Source: Aquabacter cavernae (GTDB taxonomy: Bacteria; Pseudomonadota; Alphaproteobacteria; Rhizobiales; Xanthobacteraceae). From it: 64,000 nucleotides of DNA. Where the stretch lies: positions 1 through 64,000 of the forward strand of contig NZ_RWKV01000003.1 in NCBI RefSeq assembly GCF_003993795.1. The letters are read 5' to 3'. Shown in pieces: positions 42,965 through 53,432 of the stretch (the stretch's first letter is position 1; the number at the start of each line of letters is the position of its first letter). A program made the translations under genes and the position numbers. The notes below the pieces were generated by a model that was not told the DNA's origin, did no database searches, and saw only the letters and a program-made list of their open reading frames with translations.

Positions 42965-43660
42965 TCAGATTTCGCGCCCCTCCACATCCACCTTCAATTC
43001 GTCCACGATCTCCTGCGCCTCTTCCAGGTGCGGATTGACCGCCAAAGCCCGCCGCGCCGCGTCCAGCGCCCGGGCGTCCTCGCCCACCTCGCGCAGAATG
43101 AGCGCCAGGCCCAGCAGGGCCGTGTAGTGGCGGGGCTCGCGGGTCAGCACTTCTCCCAGATCCACCAGCGCGCCGTCATAGTCGTCCTGCGCATATTTCA
43201 CCGAGGCGCGGCGCGCCAGCAGGGAGAGATTGTCCGGCACGATGGTGATGGCGACGTTCAGCAATTCCAGCGAGAGGTCATATTCCTTCGCCTGGGCGGC
43301 CACTTCCGCGCGGGCCATGAGCAGGTCCGCGCTGGGGCTGCCGGTCTGCGCGAAGAAGGCGTCGAGCCGTGAATTGAGCGCCTTGGCGCTCTGCTCGTCG
43401 GGCGCGAGGCGCAGGGCCTCGAACAGGGCATCGAGCTGGGCGCGACGATCGCGCGGGGGCTTGCGGACCGGGGCCTCGCCGGGCCGGGCGGGCGCTGCGG
43501 CGGGCGGGGTGTTGCCCGCGGCTGGCCCCTGGGACGACCCTTGAGCCGCTGCGGGAGCGGACAGGACGGACGGCAGGCCAAGGCACGCGCCCGCGAGAAG
43601 CAGGACGGCAAGCCGCGAAGTGGAGAAAGAGGTACGCACCGGCATGGGGGAAATGTCCAT
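42965..43660 (-). CDS. Secreted tetratricopeptide-repeat protein
   Basis: A 231-residue protein. The signal peptide (SRLAVLLLAGACLGLPSVLSA) is followed by a Pro/Ala linker, then TPR repeats at about 85-220 (KEYDLSLELLNVAITIVPDN, QDDYDGALVDLGEVLTREP, GEDARALDAARRALAVNPH). It is probably a periplasmic scaffold of unknown partner. Starts at 43660 (GGGCGG upstream) and 43645 are both possible. It converges with the secreted protein gene before it. Confidence 0.78.
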   Translation of the reverse strand: MDISPMPVRTSFSTSRLAVLLLAGACLGLPSVLSAPAAAQGSSQGPAAGNTPPAAAPARPGEAPVRKPPRDRRAQLDALFEALRLAPDEQSAKALNSRLDAFFAQTGSPSADLLMARAEVAAQAKEYDLSLELLNVAITIVPDNLSLLARRASVKYAQDDYDGALVDLGEVLTREPRHYTALLGLALILREVGEDARALDAARRALAVNPHLEEAQEIVDELKVDVEGREI

Positions 43661-43670
43661 CCGCCCGCCC

Positions 43671-43688
43671 GCTGCGTCAAGACGCAGC
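43671..43688. promoter_or_regulatory. Perfect 8-bp dyad upstream of the TPR gene
   Basis: GCTGCGTC-AA-GACGCAGC lies 10 bases before the TPR start codon. It may be an operator or a short hairpin in the leader. Confidence 0.4.
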
Positions 43689-43851
43689 GAAGCGCTCCAG
43701 CGGTTTGCCAACCTGCTGAAACGCTTCGCACTGTCGCTTAAATGCGCTGTTTGACCGTGAACCGCTTCACATTTCGCTTGGAAACGCGGTGAGCGGCACC
43801 AAAGGCCGCGCGGATCACGAATGCTCGACCGGCGTCGCCGGTCGGCCCGGA

Positions 43852-43977
43852 TCAGCCCTGACGAGCCTTGTAGCGCTTCTGGGTCTTGTTGATGATGTAG
43901 ACGCGGCCCTTGCGGCGCACCAGACGATTGTCCCGGTGACGGCCGAGCAGCGACTTCAGGGAATTGCGGATCTTCAT
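43852..43977 (-). CDS. rpmJ: 50S ribosomal protein L36 (YkgO-type, zinc-free)
   Basis: A 41-residue basic protein that starts [17 protein letters not shown] and ends QKRYKARQG. It lacks the four zinc-binding cysteines of classical L36, so it is the C-minus paralogue, which alphaproteobacteria often carry as their only copy. GAAGGCGAG precedes the ATG at a good distance. A hairpin (GACCGGCG / CGCCGGTC at 43827-43843) follows the stop. Confidence 0.93.
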   Translation of the reverse strand: MKIRNSLKSLLGRHRDNRLVRRKGRVYIINKTQKRYKARQG

Positions 43978-44091
43978 AACACTCGCCTTCGGCCGACCGC
44001 GGCGCGCGGACCGCGCGGCTCATCGACACAAGTTTGTTGGATCGAGCGCGCTTGATATGGGGCGAAGGCGCCGATGTCAACGGCGGAACCG

Positions 44092-44346
44092 CTAGGCGGC
44101 GGGTGCCGCGTCCACGATTCCGATACCGTCCTCCACGCGGAACCGGCCGATGCACGCCATGTGGAACTTGCGCCCCACCACCGGCATCTCATCGGCCCGG
44201 CTGAAAGAGGGAACGTTCACCACCAGATCCCGCACCAGGACTTCCTCGAAGCCCTGGCCGGTTTCCAGAATGACGCGCCAGTTCCATGCGCCGTCCGGTG
44301 TCTCGGCGGCCATGGTGTTGTAGCGATAACGGATCAAGGACGGCAC
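44092..44346 (-). CDS. Conserved-looking hypothetical protein
   Basis: An 84-residue small protein (RYRYNTMAAETPDGAWNWRVILE; then VRDLVVNVPSFSRADEMPVVGRK). I do not recognise it. It is compact and beta-rich, with no signal or membrane helix. It lies between dsbA and rpmJ on the same strand. Low-complexity sequence is absent, so it is probably a real gene. Confidence 0.6.
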   Translation of the reverse strand: MPSLIRYRYNTMAAETPDGAWNWRVILETGQGFEEVLVRDLVVNVPSFSRADEMPVVGRKFHMACIGRFRVEDGIGIVDAAPAA

Positions 44347-44383
44347 GGCTCACCCCCGCATGCTGCACCGAAGAACCGAAAGC

Positions 44384-45070
44384 CTACTTGCCCTGGAGCA
44401 GGGGCGCCAGTTCCTTGTCCAGGTCCGCCACGGAGATGGCGCCCGCGAACTTCTTGCCGTTGATGAAGAAAGTGGGGGTGGAATCCACGCCCAGCTCCTT
44501 GTTGGCATATTGCGCGCTGGCCTGGACCTTCTCAGCCAGATCCTTGTCGGAGAGGCACTTCTCGAAGTCCGCCTCGCTCATGCCCGCCTGCTTGGCGACG
44601 GTGAGCAGGCCCTGGGCCGGATCGTTGCCGAACGCCCAGGCGCGCTGGGTTTCGAACAGGCTGGACACCATGGGGAAATACTTATCGTCCGGCAGGCAGC
44701 GGGCCAGCATGAAGCCGGCGGTGGCCACCGGGTCGAACGGGAATTCCCGCAGGATGAAGCGCACCTTGCCCGTGTCGATATATTTGGACTTCAGGGTGGG
44801 GAAGGTCTGGGTGTGGAACGCCGCGCAGTGCGAGCAGGTGAGGGAGGCGTATTCCACGATGGTCACCGGCGCGTCCTTGGCGCCCAGCGATTCCTCGGTG
44901 AGGGCGCTGGCGGCGGGCGCGAACAGCTTGGCCGCGTCCACGGTCTGGGCGGCGGCGGGGCTGATCAGCGCGCCATCGAGGCCGGCGAGCTTGAGCATGG
45001 GTCCCGCAACGGCGGCGAAGAGGGCCAGCTGGCCGGCCCCCACGAGGAAGCGGCGACGGGAAAACGGCAT
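44384..45070 (-). CDS. DsbA-like thiol:disulfide oxidoreductase with Tat-like signal
   Basis: A 228-residue thioredoxin-fold protein. The N-terminus MPFSRRRFLVGAGQLALFAA has a twin-arginine motif (SRRRFLVG) and a hydrophobic core, so export in the folded state by Tat is likely. The active site is LTCSHCAAFH (CSHC) near residue 85, and the cis-Pro loop reads VDSTPTFFING. It probably oxidises or isomerises periplasmic disulfides, in the Com1/DsbD-independent clade. The ATG at 45070 is used because GGAGAG precedes it. Confidence 0.87.
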   Translation of the reverse strand: MPFSRRRFLVGAGQLALFAAVAGPMLKLAGLDGALISPAAAQTVDAAKLFAPAASALTEESLGAKDAPVTIVEYASLTCSHCAAFHTQTFPTLKSKYIDTGKVRFILREFPFDPVATAGFMLARCLPDDKYFPMVSSLFETQRAWAFGNDPAQGLLTVAKQAGMSEADFEKCLSDKDLAEKVQASAQYANKELGVDSTPTFFINGKKFAGAISVADLDKELAPLLQGK

Positions 45071-45147
45071 GAAACTCTCCACTGGTGCGATGGCGCGGAC
45101 TGGAGCGGGCTATCACGGCAGGGATGTGGCCGAAAGGCCCGGCGCGA

Positions 45148-45666
45148 TCAAGATTTCCGGCGCGACTGCCGCACCAGGGCACCAAGCCGGGCGAGGGACG
45201 CCGCCAGAGCCTCGTCCTCGAAGGCGCCGATCTCCCCGCGCACCCGTGCAACGGTCTCCGGCGCGGGGGGAATGAAGGGGGCGGGCACGGAACGCCGGGG
45301 CACCGGCCCCTGTCGCAGCGCGATCCGCCCTACGCAGCGCCAGCCGAAATAGGCGTTGATGCGCTCCATCACGATCGGCGCGGCATATTGGAACTCGATG
45401 GCATAGGCGCCCTCCACCCGCACGAACAGGGTGGCGGCCTCCCCGTTCTCCTCGCGCGGCCATTGCAGGCGCTGCGGCTGGGAGCGGGGGGCGAGGTCCG
45501 GCCCGACGATCTCATCCCAATGGGTCACCACCTCCACCACGGAGAAGCCCGCCTTGCCGCAGAGCTGCGCGATGGTGGGGCCGACCAGATCGGCGAGGGG
45601 CTGGGCGAAATACGGCTTCTTCACGGGACCTGTTCCCTCATGCGGGCCACGCTCTGCGCCGCTCAT
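45148..45666 (-). CDS. DUF721 (DciA-like) protein
   Basis: A 172-residue protein with the DUF721 core (VVTHWDEIVGPDLAPRSQPQRL, then ATLFVRVEGAYAIEFQ). In bacteria lacking DnaC/DnaI this family (DciA) loads the replicative helicase DnaB, and alphaproteobacterial members are often annotated the same way. It is divergent from mutY with 41 bases between. Its role here as helicase loader is inferred from the family. Confidence 0.8.
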   Translation of the reverse strand: MSGAERGPHEGTGPVKKPYFAQPLADLVGPTIAQLCGKAGFSVVEVVTHWDEIVGPDLAPRSQPQRLQWPREENGEAATLFVRVEGAYAIEFQYAAPIVMERINAYFGWRCVGRIALRQGPVPRRSVPAPFIPPAPETVARVRGEIGAFEDEALAASLARLGALVRQSRRKS

Positions 45667-45707
45667 GTCCCCTTGCGGGGCGAAGACGGGAATTGCAGGG
45701 TGCGACC

Positions 45708-46787
45708 ATGGACAGCATGATCCTCTCCCCTACCCGAACCCGCAAGCCGGAGGCGCCCGAAGCCGGCGCGCTGCTCGCCTGGTACGACCGGCACCGTCGC
45801 CGCCTGCCCTGGCGCGCGGAGCCGGGGCGCAGGGCCGATCCCTATCACGTCTTCCTCTCGGAAATCATGCTCCAGCAGACCACGGTGAAGGCCGTGGGGC
45901 CCTATTTCGCCGACTTCCTGCGCCGTTGGCCCACGGTGGCGGACCTCGCCGCCGCGCCCCTGGAGAGCGTGCTCTCCGCGTGGGCAGGGCTCGGCTATTA
46001 CGCCCGCGCCCGCAATCTGCACGCCTGCGCCAAGGCCGTGGTGGCGCGCCATGGCGGGGTGTTCCCCGACGACGAGGCGGCGCTGCTCGATCTGCCGGGC
46101 ATCGGCCCCTATACGGCGGCGGCCATCGCCGCCATCGCCTTCGACCGCAAGGCGAGCCCCGTGGATGGCAATATCGAGCGAGTGGTAAGTCGGCTATATT
46201 CCATCGGAACGCCCTTGCCCAAGGGCAAGGTGGAGATCAAGGCCCGCGCCGCCGCTCTGACGCCGGAGCGGCGCCCCGGCGATTTTGCGCAGGCGATGAT
46301 GGATCTGGGGGCCACCATCTGCACGCCGCGCAGCCCGGCCTGCCCCATCTGCCCCTTCACCGATCCCTGCCTTGCCCGTGCGGAGGGCGAGCCCGCCCGC
46401 TATCCGGTGAAGGCGCCCAAGGCCGAGAAGCCGGTGCGACAGGGAACGGCCTTCCTCGCCGTGCGGGCGGACGGGGCCGTGCTGCTGCGCACCCGGCCGC
46501 CGAAAGGGCTGCTGGGCGGAATGACGGAGGTTCCGTCCACGCCCTGGAGCACTGAGAGCGTGCCCGCGCCCGGCCATGCGCCGCTCGCGGCCTCCTGGCG
46601 GGCCTTGCCCGGCCAGGTGGTGCACGTCTTCACCCATTTCACGCTGGAACTGGCGGTCTGGCGGACGGACCTGCCCGCCCATGCGTCCGCGCCCGAAGGC
46701 ATGCGCTTCGTGCACCCGCGCGGTTTCGACGCCGAGGCGCTGCCCAGCGTCATGCGCAAGGTGCTCGCCCACGGTCACGTGGGCTGA
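45708..46787 (+). CDS. mutY: A/G-specific adenine glycosylase MutY
   Basis: A 359-residue base-excision enzyme that removes A opposite 8-oxoG. Catalytic Glu in SEIMLQQTTVKAVGPYF, helix-hairpin-helix LPGIGPYTAAAIAAIAF, catalytic Asp in SPVDGNIERVVSRLY, the 4Fe-4S ligands C-x6-C-x2-C-x5-C (CTPRSPACPICPFTDPC), and a C-terminal NUDIX-like domain. The ATG at 45708 is preceded by AGGG. Confidence 0.95.
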   Translation: MDSMILSPTRTRKPEAPEAGALLAWYDRHRRRLPWRAEPGRRADPYHVFLSEIMLQQTTVKAVGPYFADFLRRWPTVADLAAAPLESVLSAWAGLGYYARARNLHACAKAVVARHGGVFPDDEAALLDLPGIGPYTAAAIAAIAFDRKASPVDGNIERVVSRLYSIGTPLPKGKVEIKARAAALTPERRPGDFAQAMMDLGATICTPRSPACPICPFTDPCLARAEGEPARYPVKAPKAEKPVRQGTAFLAVRADGAVLLRTRPPKGLLGGMTEVPSTPWSTESVPAPGHAPLAASWRALPGQVVHVFTHFTLELAVWRTDLPAHASAPEGMRFVHPRGFDAEALPSVMRKVLAHGHVG

Positions 46788-46793
46788 GCGTGT

Positions 46794-48032
<1,239 letters not shown>

Positions 48033-48113
48033 TTAGCGCAGCCGTGAAATCGCAGCCTGTTTTTCAAGGCGCCGGGAGGGATGTGGCTTTTCACGCAGTC
48101 CCGCGCGGCGGGA

Positions 48114-50306
48114 TCAGGTCCGGTCGTCGCGCGGGCTGTCGATGTCGAGGCTCACCATGCCGTCGCCCAGCGCCGTGATGCCCATGACCATGGCCTTGCG
48201 ATGGAGGACCTCGGTGAGCGGCGTGCCCAGCGGAAGGGCGCCGCATTCGGTCACCAGTTCGTTCACGAGGCGCACCAAAGCGGCGGTGGCCTGCTCAGGC
48301 GGCGAGTTGCGCAGCACGGTGCCGTTGACCACGTCGATCTGGTCCCCCGGCAAGGCGAAGGACAGCTTCACGCCCTGGGCCGCGAAGGTATCGCTCTGGA
48401 GCACGAGCTGGTTGGGGTCCACCTCCACCAGCACCACGCCATAGCGGCCGAACACGTCGATGAGCGATCCATCGCCGCGCACGCTCATGATGCTCTCTTC
48501 GCACACGCCGAAGCCGTAGCGCACGCCTTCCTCGGCGCAGGCCACGATGAGGCGGCCGAGCCGGCGGGACGAGAACAGGTTCTGGTCCACGATACCGCCG
48601 CCGAAGAAGCCGATGCCTTCCTGGAGCACGAGGCCGTGATGGCCGGAATCGGTGGAGACGCCGAAGCGGAACGCCTCGTGGGACGAGCCGCCCGCGATCA
48701 TGAAGCGCGAGAGGGCCGAGGCGGAGCCGGACGCGCCGATGATGGCGGCGCCGTTGGCATGGGCCTTGGCGATGGCCAGCAGGATGGGGGTCTCTTCGCC
48801 GCGATAGAGCAGGCTTTCCACGAGGCGCACCTGGTTGCCGCCCGGCAGGAAGATGGTCTTCAGCGAGGAGATCTGCTCCACCAGCGCCTTGTCGAGGCTG
48901 CAATGCTCCACATTGTCGATGGTGACGCCCAGATCGATACCGGTGCGGCCATGGACGCGCAGCGCATCGATGATGGAGCGCGCCGTTTCGCGGGGCTCGG
49001 AGGAGGCGGCGGCGAGGATGCCCACGTCGCCCTGGCAGTGCGACAGCATCTCCTTCAGCATGGCGCCGCTGCCCGAGAGCGGGGACGATCCCAGCAGAAG
49101 CAGGCGCGAGTCCGGCCCGGGCTTCACCCCATAGTCGCGCTGGAGCTTGGTGGCCCGGTTGGCAAGCCGCGCCGCGCTCAGCTTCTCGCTCATGACGCTG
49201 GCGCGGTAATTCACCGCCGTCATGCGGAAGCCGTTCTCGGTGAGCGCCACGAGATTGCGGGACTGGCCGCGCACCCGTTCCAGCTCCACGGTCACCGCCA
49301 TGGATGTCTTCAGCTCGACCGTGCTGGCGTGATCCACGGAATAGACGAGGGGATCGCCCAGCACGAGGCGGCCGAGCAGGTCGTACAGCGTATAGGCGCC
49401 GAACACATTGCGCTGCGAGCGGGCAGGCGCGCGATAAGCGATCTCCGCCAGCCGGACCCGCCGCTTGCCGGGGCCGGGGGTGACCTTCATGCGCACGAGA
49501 TCGATCTCGTCGCCATTGTCCAGATAGGAAAAGCGGATGTCCTGGAAGGTCCGCCCGCGCTCGTCGAACTGGGCGTCCGCCATATCGAGGATGAAGGCGC
49601 CATATTCGCCGACCACGCGGCCCCGCCGCCCGTCCACGAACAAAGCGGTGTTCTCGTCGATGCCGAAGCCCTTCTGGACGCCGGTATTGGCCATGGCGAC
49701 GATCAGCCGGCCGAGCCTGCCGCGCTTGATGAAATGCTGGTCCACCACGCCAAAGGGGAAGAAGTCCAACCCCTCGCTCAGCAGCATGCCGGGCTTTTCG
49801 GGGTCTTCCGTGACGCCGTTGACGATGGCGTCGAGGGACGTGCCGCCGACGATCATCACCTTGGACATCATGGCCGCGCCCGCGCTGGAGCCCGCCACCA
49901 GTCCGCCGGCCGCATTGGCCGCGCGGATGGCCGCGAGCACCGGCGTCTCCACGCCGCCGGGCGCCAGGGTGTCCACGATGGTCGCCTGGTTTCCGCCGGT
50001 GAAGTAGACGCTGCCGAGGCGCATCACCTGCTCGGCATTGGCCGGGTTGCACGCCGCCGCTGCCGCCTCCGGTCCGTAGACCGGGGACAGCTCAGCCTCG
50101 AAGCCGTAGGCCTGGAAGACCTGGACGGTCTCCACTCCCACTTCCTGAGGCTCACCGGAGGCGGTGGGAAAAACGAGAATCCGACCCCGGGCGAGACGAT
50201 GCATCTCGCCATAGATATCGGCATTCCCGTCTTCCAGCCGTCCCCCGATCACGGCCAAGCGCCGCGAAGGCTCGTCGCGCAGCGAGAACCAGTCGTAGAA
50301 GGACAT
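48114..50306 (-). CDS. cphB: Double-domain cyanophycinase (second domain lacks catalytic His)
   Basis: A 730-residue protein, more than twice the roughly 270-300 residues of ordinary cyanophycinase. Domain 1 (about 15-265) has the full serine-protease-like set: GGNQ with Gln107, nucleophile Ser141 in GSSAGAA, VDQHF with His191 and IDENT with Glu218. Domain 2 (about 400-640) repeats the fold: GGNQ (Gln492), Ser526 in GASGSAS, VDQN with Asn576 where His belongs, and CEES with Glu603. So one active and one probably inactive unit are fused, with a linker domain at 265-400. The enzyme cuts cyanophycin to beta-Asp-Arg. It starts 11 bases after the cphA stop, in the same operon. Confidence 0.88.
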   Translation of the reverse strand: MSFYDWFSLRDEPSRRLAVIGGRLEDGNADIYGEMHRLARGRILVFPTASGEPQEVGVETVQVFQAYGFEAELSPVYGPEAAAAACNPANAEQVMRLGSVYFTGGNQATIVDTLAPGGVETPVLAAIRAANAAGGLVAGSSAGAAMMSKVMIVGGTSLDAIVNGVTEDPEKPGMLLSEGLDFFPFGVVDQHFIKRGRLGRLIVAMANTGVQKGFGIDENTALFVDGRRGRVVGEYGAFILDMADAQFDERGRTFQDIRFSYLDNGDEIDLVRMKVTPGPGKRRVRLAEIAYRAPARSQRNVFGAYTLYDLLGRLVLGDPLVYSVDHASTVELKTSMAVTVELERVRGQSRNLVALTENGFRMTAVNYRASVMSEKLSAARLANRATKLQRDYGVKPGPDSRLLLLGSSPLSGSGAMLKEMLSHCQGDVGILAAASSEPRETARSIIDALRVHGRTGIDLGVTIDNVEHCSLDKALVEQISSLKTIFLPGGNQVRLVESLLYRGEETPILLAIAKAHANGAAIIGASGSASALSRFMIAGGSSHEAFRFGVSTDSGHHGLVLQEGIGFFGGGIVDQNLFSSRRLGRLIVACAEEGVRYGFGVCEESIMSVRGDGSLIDVFGRYGVVLVEVDPNQLVLQSDTFAAQGVKLSFALPGDQIDVVNGTVLRNSPPEQATAALVRLVNELVTECGALPLGTPLTEVLHRKAMVMGITALGDGMVSLDIDSPRDDRT

Positions 50307-50317
50307 GTATGGTCCGC

Positions 50318-53065
50318 TTACTCGACCGGCGCGATCATCACGCCGCGTTCGTTGGTGACGAGCTTAAAGCCCTCCGGCACGTCGAAGGCAATCTGCAGGG
50401 AACGGGGCGTCGCCGCCTCGGTCACCGCACCGCCGTCTTCGGGCTTGAAATAGATGATCTTCTTCCAGCACGCCGTGATGGCCTCGCAGAAGATGAGCAC
50501 CAGATCGTCGCGCCGCGCCATGGAGAGGGCCGTGTCCAGCGCCTCCATTTCCTCGGGGATAATCTTGATCTGGTCGTCCGAGACGCCGAACGACAGGAGC
50601 GCTTCGCGCATCAGGTCCGGAATCTCGGTGGGGCCGCGACCGCGCAGATTGTTGTCGCGGTGGCAGATATAGGTGTCGAACTTGCCCGCCACCTTCTCCG
50701 CGATGGCGACGATGTCCTCATTGCGCCGGTCGCCCGGGCAGGTGACGCAGACAATGCGGTCGCCGCGCGGCTTCAGGCGCTCCACGAGGTCCACCATGGC
50801 GCCCACGGCGGCTTCGTTGTGGCCGTAATCCAGGATCACCCGGAAGCCGTGCTCGTCGAACACGTTCATGCGGCCGGGGGACTGGAAGAAGGTGTTGTCG
50901 AAGGTGCGCAGGCCGTTGCGGATCTGGTCCAGGCTCTTGCCGAGCGCATAGGCCATGGCCGCCGCGAACATGGCGTTCTCCACATTGTGGAGCGCCTTGC
51001 CCTCGATGGTGGCGGGGATCAGGTGGCTCCAGATCAGCGGGATCTGGGTGCCGTTGTCATAGATGACGATCTGGTCGCCGTTCAGGCCCTCTTCCAGCAC
51101 GATGGCCTGCTTGCCGAGGCGGATATGCTCGCGCACCAGCTCGTGATGGGGATTGCGGGTCACGTAGAAGAGGTTCTTGGCCGTGGTGTAGGAGGCCATC
51201 TTCAGCGTGTATTCGTTGTCGGCGTTGAGCACCGCGGTGCCGCGGGCGACTTCCACCACCACGCGCTTCACGCGGGCCAGCTCGTCCACCGTGTCCACGC
51301 CGCCCAGGCCCAGATGGTCCGAGGTGACGTTCAGAACCGCGCCCACGTCGCAATACATGTAGCCGAGACCCGAGCGCACGATGCCGCCGCGCGCGGTTTC
51401 CAGCACCGCCATGTCCACGGTGGGATCACGCAGCACCATCTTGGCCGAGACCGGGCCGGTCATGTCGCCCTTCACGGTCACGTTGCCGTCGATATAGACC
51501 GCGTCCGTGGAGGTCTGCCCCACCACATGGCCCGCCATCTTGAGGATGTGGGAGAGCATGCGCGAGCAGGTGGTCTTGCCGTTGGTGCCGGTGAGGGCGG
51601 CCACCGGGATGCGGCTCTGCGTTCCCGGCGGGAACAGCATGTCCATCACCGCCCCGCCCACGTCGCGCGACTTGCCCTCGGAGGGGGCGATATGCATGCG
51701 CAGGCCCGGGCCGGCATTGATCTCGCAGATGGCGCCACCCGTGTCGCGATAGGACTGGGTGATGTCGGAGGTGAGGAAGTCCACCGCGCCGAGGTCGAGG
51801 CCCACCGCCAGGATGGAGCGCTCCGCCATGGCCTTGTTGTCGGGGTGGATCACGTCGGTCACGTCCACGGCGGTGCCGCCGGTGGAGATGTTCGCGGTCT
51901 TGCGCAGATACACCACCTCGCCCTCGGGCGGGATGCTCTCGGGCGTGTAGGTCTTCTCGCCCAGCAGGCGCAGCGCCTGCTCGTCCATCTCCAGCTTGGT
52001 GAGGACGTTGTCGTGGCCCACGCCGCGGCGCGGATCCTGGTTCACGATCTCCATCAGCTGGGTGATGGTGCTGGAGCCGTCGCCCACCACATGGCCGGGC
52101 ACGCGCTTGGCGGCCGCCACCAGCTTGCCGTTGACCACCAGCAGGCGATGGTCGTCGCCCACGATCATGCTCTCGACGATGACGGCGCTGCCTTCCGCAT
52201 CGGCGATGGCGAAGGCGGCCTCGGCCTCTTCGTCGGACATGATGTTGACGGTGACGCCGCGGCCGTGGTTGCCGTCCAGCGGCTTGATGACCACGGGATA
52301 GCCGATGCGGCGGGCGGCGGAGACCGCCTCGTCCGCGTCATAGACCTGGCGCTGCTGCGGCACCGGAAGGCCGAGATCGCCGAGGATCTTGTTGCACACG
52401 CCCTTGTCGGAGGCGATCTCGACGGCGATGTGCGAGGTCATGGAGGTGAGCGCGGCTTCGATGCGCTTCTGGAACTTGCCCTGGCCCACCTGGATCAGGC
52501 TCTGGTCGTTGAGGCGCACCCAGGGGATGTCGCGGGCTTCGGCGGCATGCACCAGGGCCAGCGCGGACGGGCCGAGCGAGCGCTTCTGGGCGAAGCGCAT
52601 GAAGCGGTCCAGCTCGTCTTCCAGGTCGTAGGGCTCGTCGTCGTCGCGGCGCGGCGCGATCAGCTCGATGAGGATGTCGCAGGCGAGATCACCGGCTTCG
52701 ATGCCGATCTCGTCGGATTCATAGCCGTAGAGCACCTCCACCTCGTCCGTGTCCGGAACCGGGATGGCGCTGGCGAACGGGGTCGGCGCGCCGGCGAGGC
52801 GCTGCAGGTTGAGGGCCACATAGGCGATCAACTCGCCGAGGCCGCATTCATCGGAAGAGCCCGCCCACTCCAGCCAGGAGGAGCCGTCGGGGCGCTTCTC
52901 GCCCGCGAGCGTCGGCAGATACTTCACCAGCGTCTCGAGCAGCTCAGGTCCGTAGCTCGCAACGGATGCGGTGGATCGGCTTCTCAGATCGATGGTGAGC
53001 CGGATCAGCGGAACCTTGGCATAGGCGTTCGGGCCGACATAGGCGGCGGTCGAAATGATGTCCAT
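50318..53065 (-). CDS. cphA: Cyanophycin synthetase
   Basis: A 915-residue synthetase making the Asp-Arg polymer from Asp, Arg and ATP. The N-terminal domain (1-160) is followed by an ATP-grasp with KPLDGNHGRGV near 261-271 (adds Asp or Arg) and a MurE-like ligase with LTGTNGKTTCSRML near 491-504. DYGHNEAAVG lies in the last domain. The length is typical of CphA1. GGGGAAG precedes the ATG. It is first in the operon with the double cyanophycinase, and the two are divergent from the cphZ-like gene. Confidence 0.95.
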   Translation of the reverse strand: MDIISTAAYVGPNAYAKVPLIRLTIDLRSRSTASVASYGPELLETLVKYLPTLAGEKRPDGSSWLEWAGSSDECGLGELIAYVALNLQRLAGAPTPFASAIPVPDTDEVEVLYGYESDEIGIEAGDLACDILIELIAPRRDDDEPYDLEDELDRFMRFAQKRSLGPSALALVHAAEARDIPWVRLNDQSLIQVGQGKFQKRIEAALTSMTSHIAVEIASDKGVCNKILGDLGLPVPQQRQVYDADEAVSAARRIGYPVVIKPLDGNHGRGVTVNIMSDEEAEAAFAIADAEGSAVIVESMIVGDDHRLLVVNGKLVAAAKRVPGHVVGDGSSTITQLMEIVNQDPRRGVGHDNVLTKLEMDEQALRLLGEKTYTPESIPPEGEVVYLRKTANISTGGTAVDVTDVIHPDNKAMAERSILAVGLDLGAVDFLTSDITQSYRDTGGAICEINAGPGLRMHIAPSEGKSRDVGGAVMDMLFPPGTQSRIPVAALTGTNGKTTCSRMLSHILKMAGHVVGQTSTDAVYIDGNVTVKGDMTGPVSAKMVLRDPTVDMAVLETARGGIVRSGLGYMYCDVGAVLNVTSDHLGLGGVDTVDELARVKRVVVEVARGTAVLNADNEYTLKMASYTTAKNLFYVTRNPHHELVREHIRLGKQAIVLEEGLNGDQIVIYDNGTQIPLIWSHLIPATIEGKALHNVENAMFAAAMAYALGKSLDQIRNGLRTFDNTFFQSPGRMNVFDEHGFRVILDYGHNEAAVGAMVDLVERLKPRGDRIVCVTCPGDRRNEDIVAIAEKVAGKFDTYICHRDNNLRGRGPTEIPDLMREALLSFGVSDDQIKIIPEEMEALDTALSMARRDDLVLIFCEAITACWKKIIYFKPEDGGAVTEAATPRSLQIAFDVPEGFKLVTNERGVMIAPVE

Positions 53066-53432
53066 CTGGTCTTCCCCAAGCGATCCGGCTGTGCCGGTCC
53101 CCGCGTCTTGAAGGCTGTTATGTGGACCTGGAGCCTTTTCGGGAAGAAAGCATCGTCCGGGAAGGAGCGCGAAACGCTATGTTGCAACGCACAAAATACA
53201 CCTTCCAAATCCCCCGGCCACCTTGCCCCGTTCAGCGCCTCTGTTCGCTGCACGTCATCAAGAACCGAAGGCGGGACGTCTCACCCCCCGAAAAAAATCC
53301 CGAGCCGATTTGAGCCTAGACCCAATCCGGCACCCCAAGCAATATGTCGTCGGAAAGACGGTGACGGGGATCGCAGAGAGCCTTGTGCCGGCTGCTTTTT
53401 GCTGCATTGCGAAAGAGCGCGGGGGAAAATAA
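53066..53432. other. Divergent promoter region of the cyanophycin genes
   Basis: 367 bases without a gene. It must carry promoters for cphA (left) and the cphZ-like gene (right). I see an A-run near 53291 and no sigma-54 match on either strand. No strong palindrome is visible. Confidence 0.5.
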
